Origin: Spirochaetales bacterium
GTDB lineage: Bacteria; Spirochaetota; Spirochaetia; Sphaerochaetales; Sphaerochaetaceae
DNA length: 7,626 nucleotides
NCBI GenBank assembly: GCA_017962865.1
Contig: JAGCUM010000096.1
Location: 1 to 7,626, forward strand
Direction: 5' to 3'
Shown in pieces: positions 6,271-7,626 of the stretch. How positions within the stretch are numbered: the stretch's first letter is position 1; each line of letters opens with the position of its first letter. Both the position numbers and the translations under genes were made by a program. Below the pieces are notes generated by a model. The model made no database searches and was not told the DNA's origin. It saw only the letters and a program-made list of their open reading frames with translations.

Positions 6271-6272
6271 GT
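6249..6272. repeat. 10-base direct repeat in the divergent arsR/methyltransferase promoter region
   Basis: TCTGAAAAGT occurs twice, at 6249-6258 and 6263-6272, 14 bases start to start. One copy covers the arsR -35 element and the other lies in the spacer next to the -10. It could be a binding site for the ArsR protein or for another regulator, although ArsR-family operators are normally inverted repeats and no clear one was found here. Confidence 0.5.
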
Positions 6273-6317
6273 TAAATCAAGATACCTTAGAAGAAGTTAC
6301 ATGATATAGGGAACGGA

Positions 6318-7130
6318 ATGGGAAAAAAGGAAAAGCTCTCGGGTCAGCAGCGTTTCGAGCAGTATTACGGAGAACTCTATGGAGACAGGTGGCAGGCCCT
6401 CAGGGAGGCCCTGCTCAAGCCCACCGCTCCGGTTTCCCTTTCCGACAGGCTTACTGAACCGTACTACATGGATCAGGCCTCCATTTTGGCAGCATCTATG
6501 CTTCCTATATCGGAAAACAATACTGTATTAGATATGTGTGCAGCCCAGGGAGGCAAGACTTTGAGCATTGCACTGCGCCTTAATGGCAAGGGAAGCCTCA
6601 CTGCAAACGACCGCTCGGCCTCCAGGAGAAACAGGCTTCTCAATGTAATCCAGAGCTGTCTGCCTACCGATCTTAGGCAGAATATCAGGGTAACGGGCCA
6701 CGACAGCACCAAATGGTCGCTGCATGAGAAGGATGCCTATGACCGGATCCTTCTGGATGCACCCTGCTCTTCCGAGCGCCATGTCCTTACAGACAGCAGT
6801 GCACTCTCCATCTGGAGCCCGAACAGGCCCAAGCAGCTGGCAATCCAGCAGTTTGCCATGCTTGCAGCCGCCCTGGATGCAGCCAGAAACGGAGCATACA
6901 TCCTCTACAGTACGTGCTCTATCTGTAATCTGGAAAACGAATTAGTTATTGAGAAACTCATAAACCGCAGAGATGGCCTTTTTGAGGAAATAGATATGAT
7001 TTCGGATCATCCCGAACTTGAAAATCTTTCTGAAAAACTGGAACATGGTCGTATAGTTCTTCCCGACAGGCAGAACGGTTGCGGTCCGCTCTATTTCTGT
7101 CTGATCAGGAAAAAAGGAAACGACGAATGA
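6318..7130 (+). CDS. RsmB/NOP2/Sun-family RNA cytosine-C5 methyltransferase, NSUN4-like
   Basis: The enzyme is predicted to transfer a methyl group from S-adenosylmethionine to C5 of a cytosine in RNA, most likely ribosomal RNA. The 270-residue protein has an N-terminal region (12-33: RFEQYYGELYGDRW onward) resembling mitochondrial NSUN4. The Rossmann-fold core follows: motif I DMCAAQGGKT at 72-81, the acidic N-D of motif II at 97-98, motif IV DAPCSSERH at 147-155 (Cys150, product release) and motif VI YSTCS at 197-201 (Cys200, the expected nucleophile). Motif I normally reads CAAPGGKT; here Pro is replaced by Gln. No PUA or NusB-like RNA-binding domain is attached, unlike RsmB and RsmF. The ATG at 6318 is the only ATG in frame after a TAG at 6288, with an AGGG site seven bases upstream. 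It is divergent from arsR and overlaps the DUF362 gene by four bases. The target cytosine is unknown. Confidence 0.9.
   Translation: MGKKEKLSGQQRFEQYYGELYGDRWQALREALLKPTAPVSLSDRLTEPYYMDQASILAASMLPISENNTVLDMCAAQGGKTLSIALRLNGKGSLTANDRSASRRNRLLNVIQSCLPTDLRQNIRVTGHDSTKWSLHEKDAYDRILLDAPCSSERHVLTDSSALSIWSPNRPKQLAIQQFAMLAAALDAARNGAYILYSTCSICNLENELVIEKLINRRDGLFEEIDMISDHPELENLSEKLEHGRIVLPDRQNGCGPLYFCLIRKKGNDE
7113..7130 (+). promoter_or_regulatory. ATGA translational overlap and ribosome site of the DUF362 gene
   Basis: AAGGA lies about eight bases before the ATG at 7127-7129, and that ATG shares its TG with the TGA stop (7128-7130) of the methyltransferase gene. This decides the DUF362 start, because it is the first in-frame start with a ribosome site and gives the expected family N-terminus. 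Confidence 0.7.
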
Positions 7131-7626
7131 ACAGCACAGCCTATGTTGCGATAGACAGATGCGAAAACTATAACCAAGATGAGATATTTACTTGTCTCAA
7201 AGAACTTTGCATAAAAGCCAACATGCCCGATGTAAGCGGCAGGAAGGTTCTGGTAAAGCCCAACATCCTCTCGGATGCCAAGCCCGAGAACTGCATTACG
7301 ACTCATCCGGAGGTCGTAAGGGCAGTAATACGCATTCTGAAGGAAAACGGAGCCTCAGAAATCTATGTAGGCGATTCTCCGGGCATCCACAACCCCAATT
7401 TCAACGGAAAGAACTGCGGAATCCAGGATGTCTGCACCGAAGAAGGGGCAATCTGGTGCAATTTCCTCCAGAATCCGGTCACAAAACGGATCAGCGGGAC
7501 CAAAACGAAGCTTCCGATGGCTTCAATTGTCGATGAAGTGGACTATGTGTTCTCCGTGTGCAAGTTCAAGACACACACGCTCATGTACTCCACGGGAGCC
7601 ACCAAGAACCTTTTCGGCTTGGTTCC
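7127..7626 (+). CDS. DUF362 protein (partial, C-terminus cut by window edge)
   Basis: This matches the N-terminal part of the DUF362 family (PF04015), proteins of unsettled function that often carry a ferredoxin-like 4Fe-4S domain after the DUF362 domain; whether this one does cannot be seen. Only 166 codons lie in the window. Family marks in order are VLVKPNIL (41-48), TTHPEVVRAVI (58-68), GDSPG (82-86), KFKTH (146-150) and GATKNLFG (157-164). Six cysteines are scattered without a CxxC pattern. The ATG at 7127 overlaps the methyltransferase stop in an ATGA arrangement and has an AAGGA site upstream, so translation is probably coupled. No signal peptide is seen, which suggests a cytoplasmic protein. 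The pairing with an RNA methyltransferase offers no obvious functional clue. Confidence 0.88.
   Translation, partial: MNSTAYVAIDRCENYNQDEIFTCLKELCIKANMPDVSGRKVLVKPNILSDAKPENCITTHPEVVRAVIRILKENGASEIYVGDSPGIHNPNFNGKNCGIQDVCTEEGAIWCNFLQNPVTKRISGTKTKLPMASIVDEVDYVFSVCKFKTHTLMYSTGATKNLFGLV

Overview
The window holds ten protein genes, two of them cut by the window edges, and no RNA gene, insertion sequence, CRISPR array or phage gene. Base composition is moderate, genes are tightly packed, and Shine-Dalgarno sites are mostly strong. A lipobox protein of the YbaY/YscW type and an HflKC pair point to a diderm bacterium. The gene families would fit a spirochaete of the Sphaerochaeta type, but no phylogenetic marker is present, so this is only a guess.

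Left part (1-2310, all minus strand). hflK and hflC form a one-base-spaced pair coding for the inner-membrane SPFH complex that controls FtsH; hflC runs off the left edge. Upstream of hflK, reading the same way, is a half-length LacI-family regulator. It has its own good sigma70-type promoter with a symmetric element over the likely transcription start.

Middle part (2311-6225, all minus strand). In transcription order there is an ArsR/SmtB repressor with a complete alpha-5 zinc-site motif, a small YbaY/YscW-like lipoprotein, and then a full ECF (energy-coupling factor) transporter. The transporter consists of a UPF0397-family S component, a fused double ATPase and an EcfT membrane coupler. 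The first two genes are 3 bases apart. The S component follows after 44 bases and may have its own promoter inside the end of the lipoprotein gene. All five could be one transcript under a metal-sensing repressor. EcfT appears to start at an ATC codon inside the end of the ATPase gene; the first ATG would remove its conserved N-terminus.

Right part (6226-7626, plus strand). A 92-base divergent promoter region, carrying a 10-base direct repeat, separates the arsR operon from an NSUN4-like RNA cytosine-5 methyltransferase. That gene overlaps by 4 bases (ATGA) a DUF362 gene that runs off the right edge.

There is no clear undescribed multi-gene system here. The points most worth following are the zinc-type ArsR at the head of an ECF operon whose substrate is unassigned, the ATC start of EcfT, and the short LacI protein that lacks a recognisable hinge helix.
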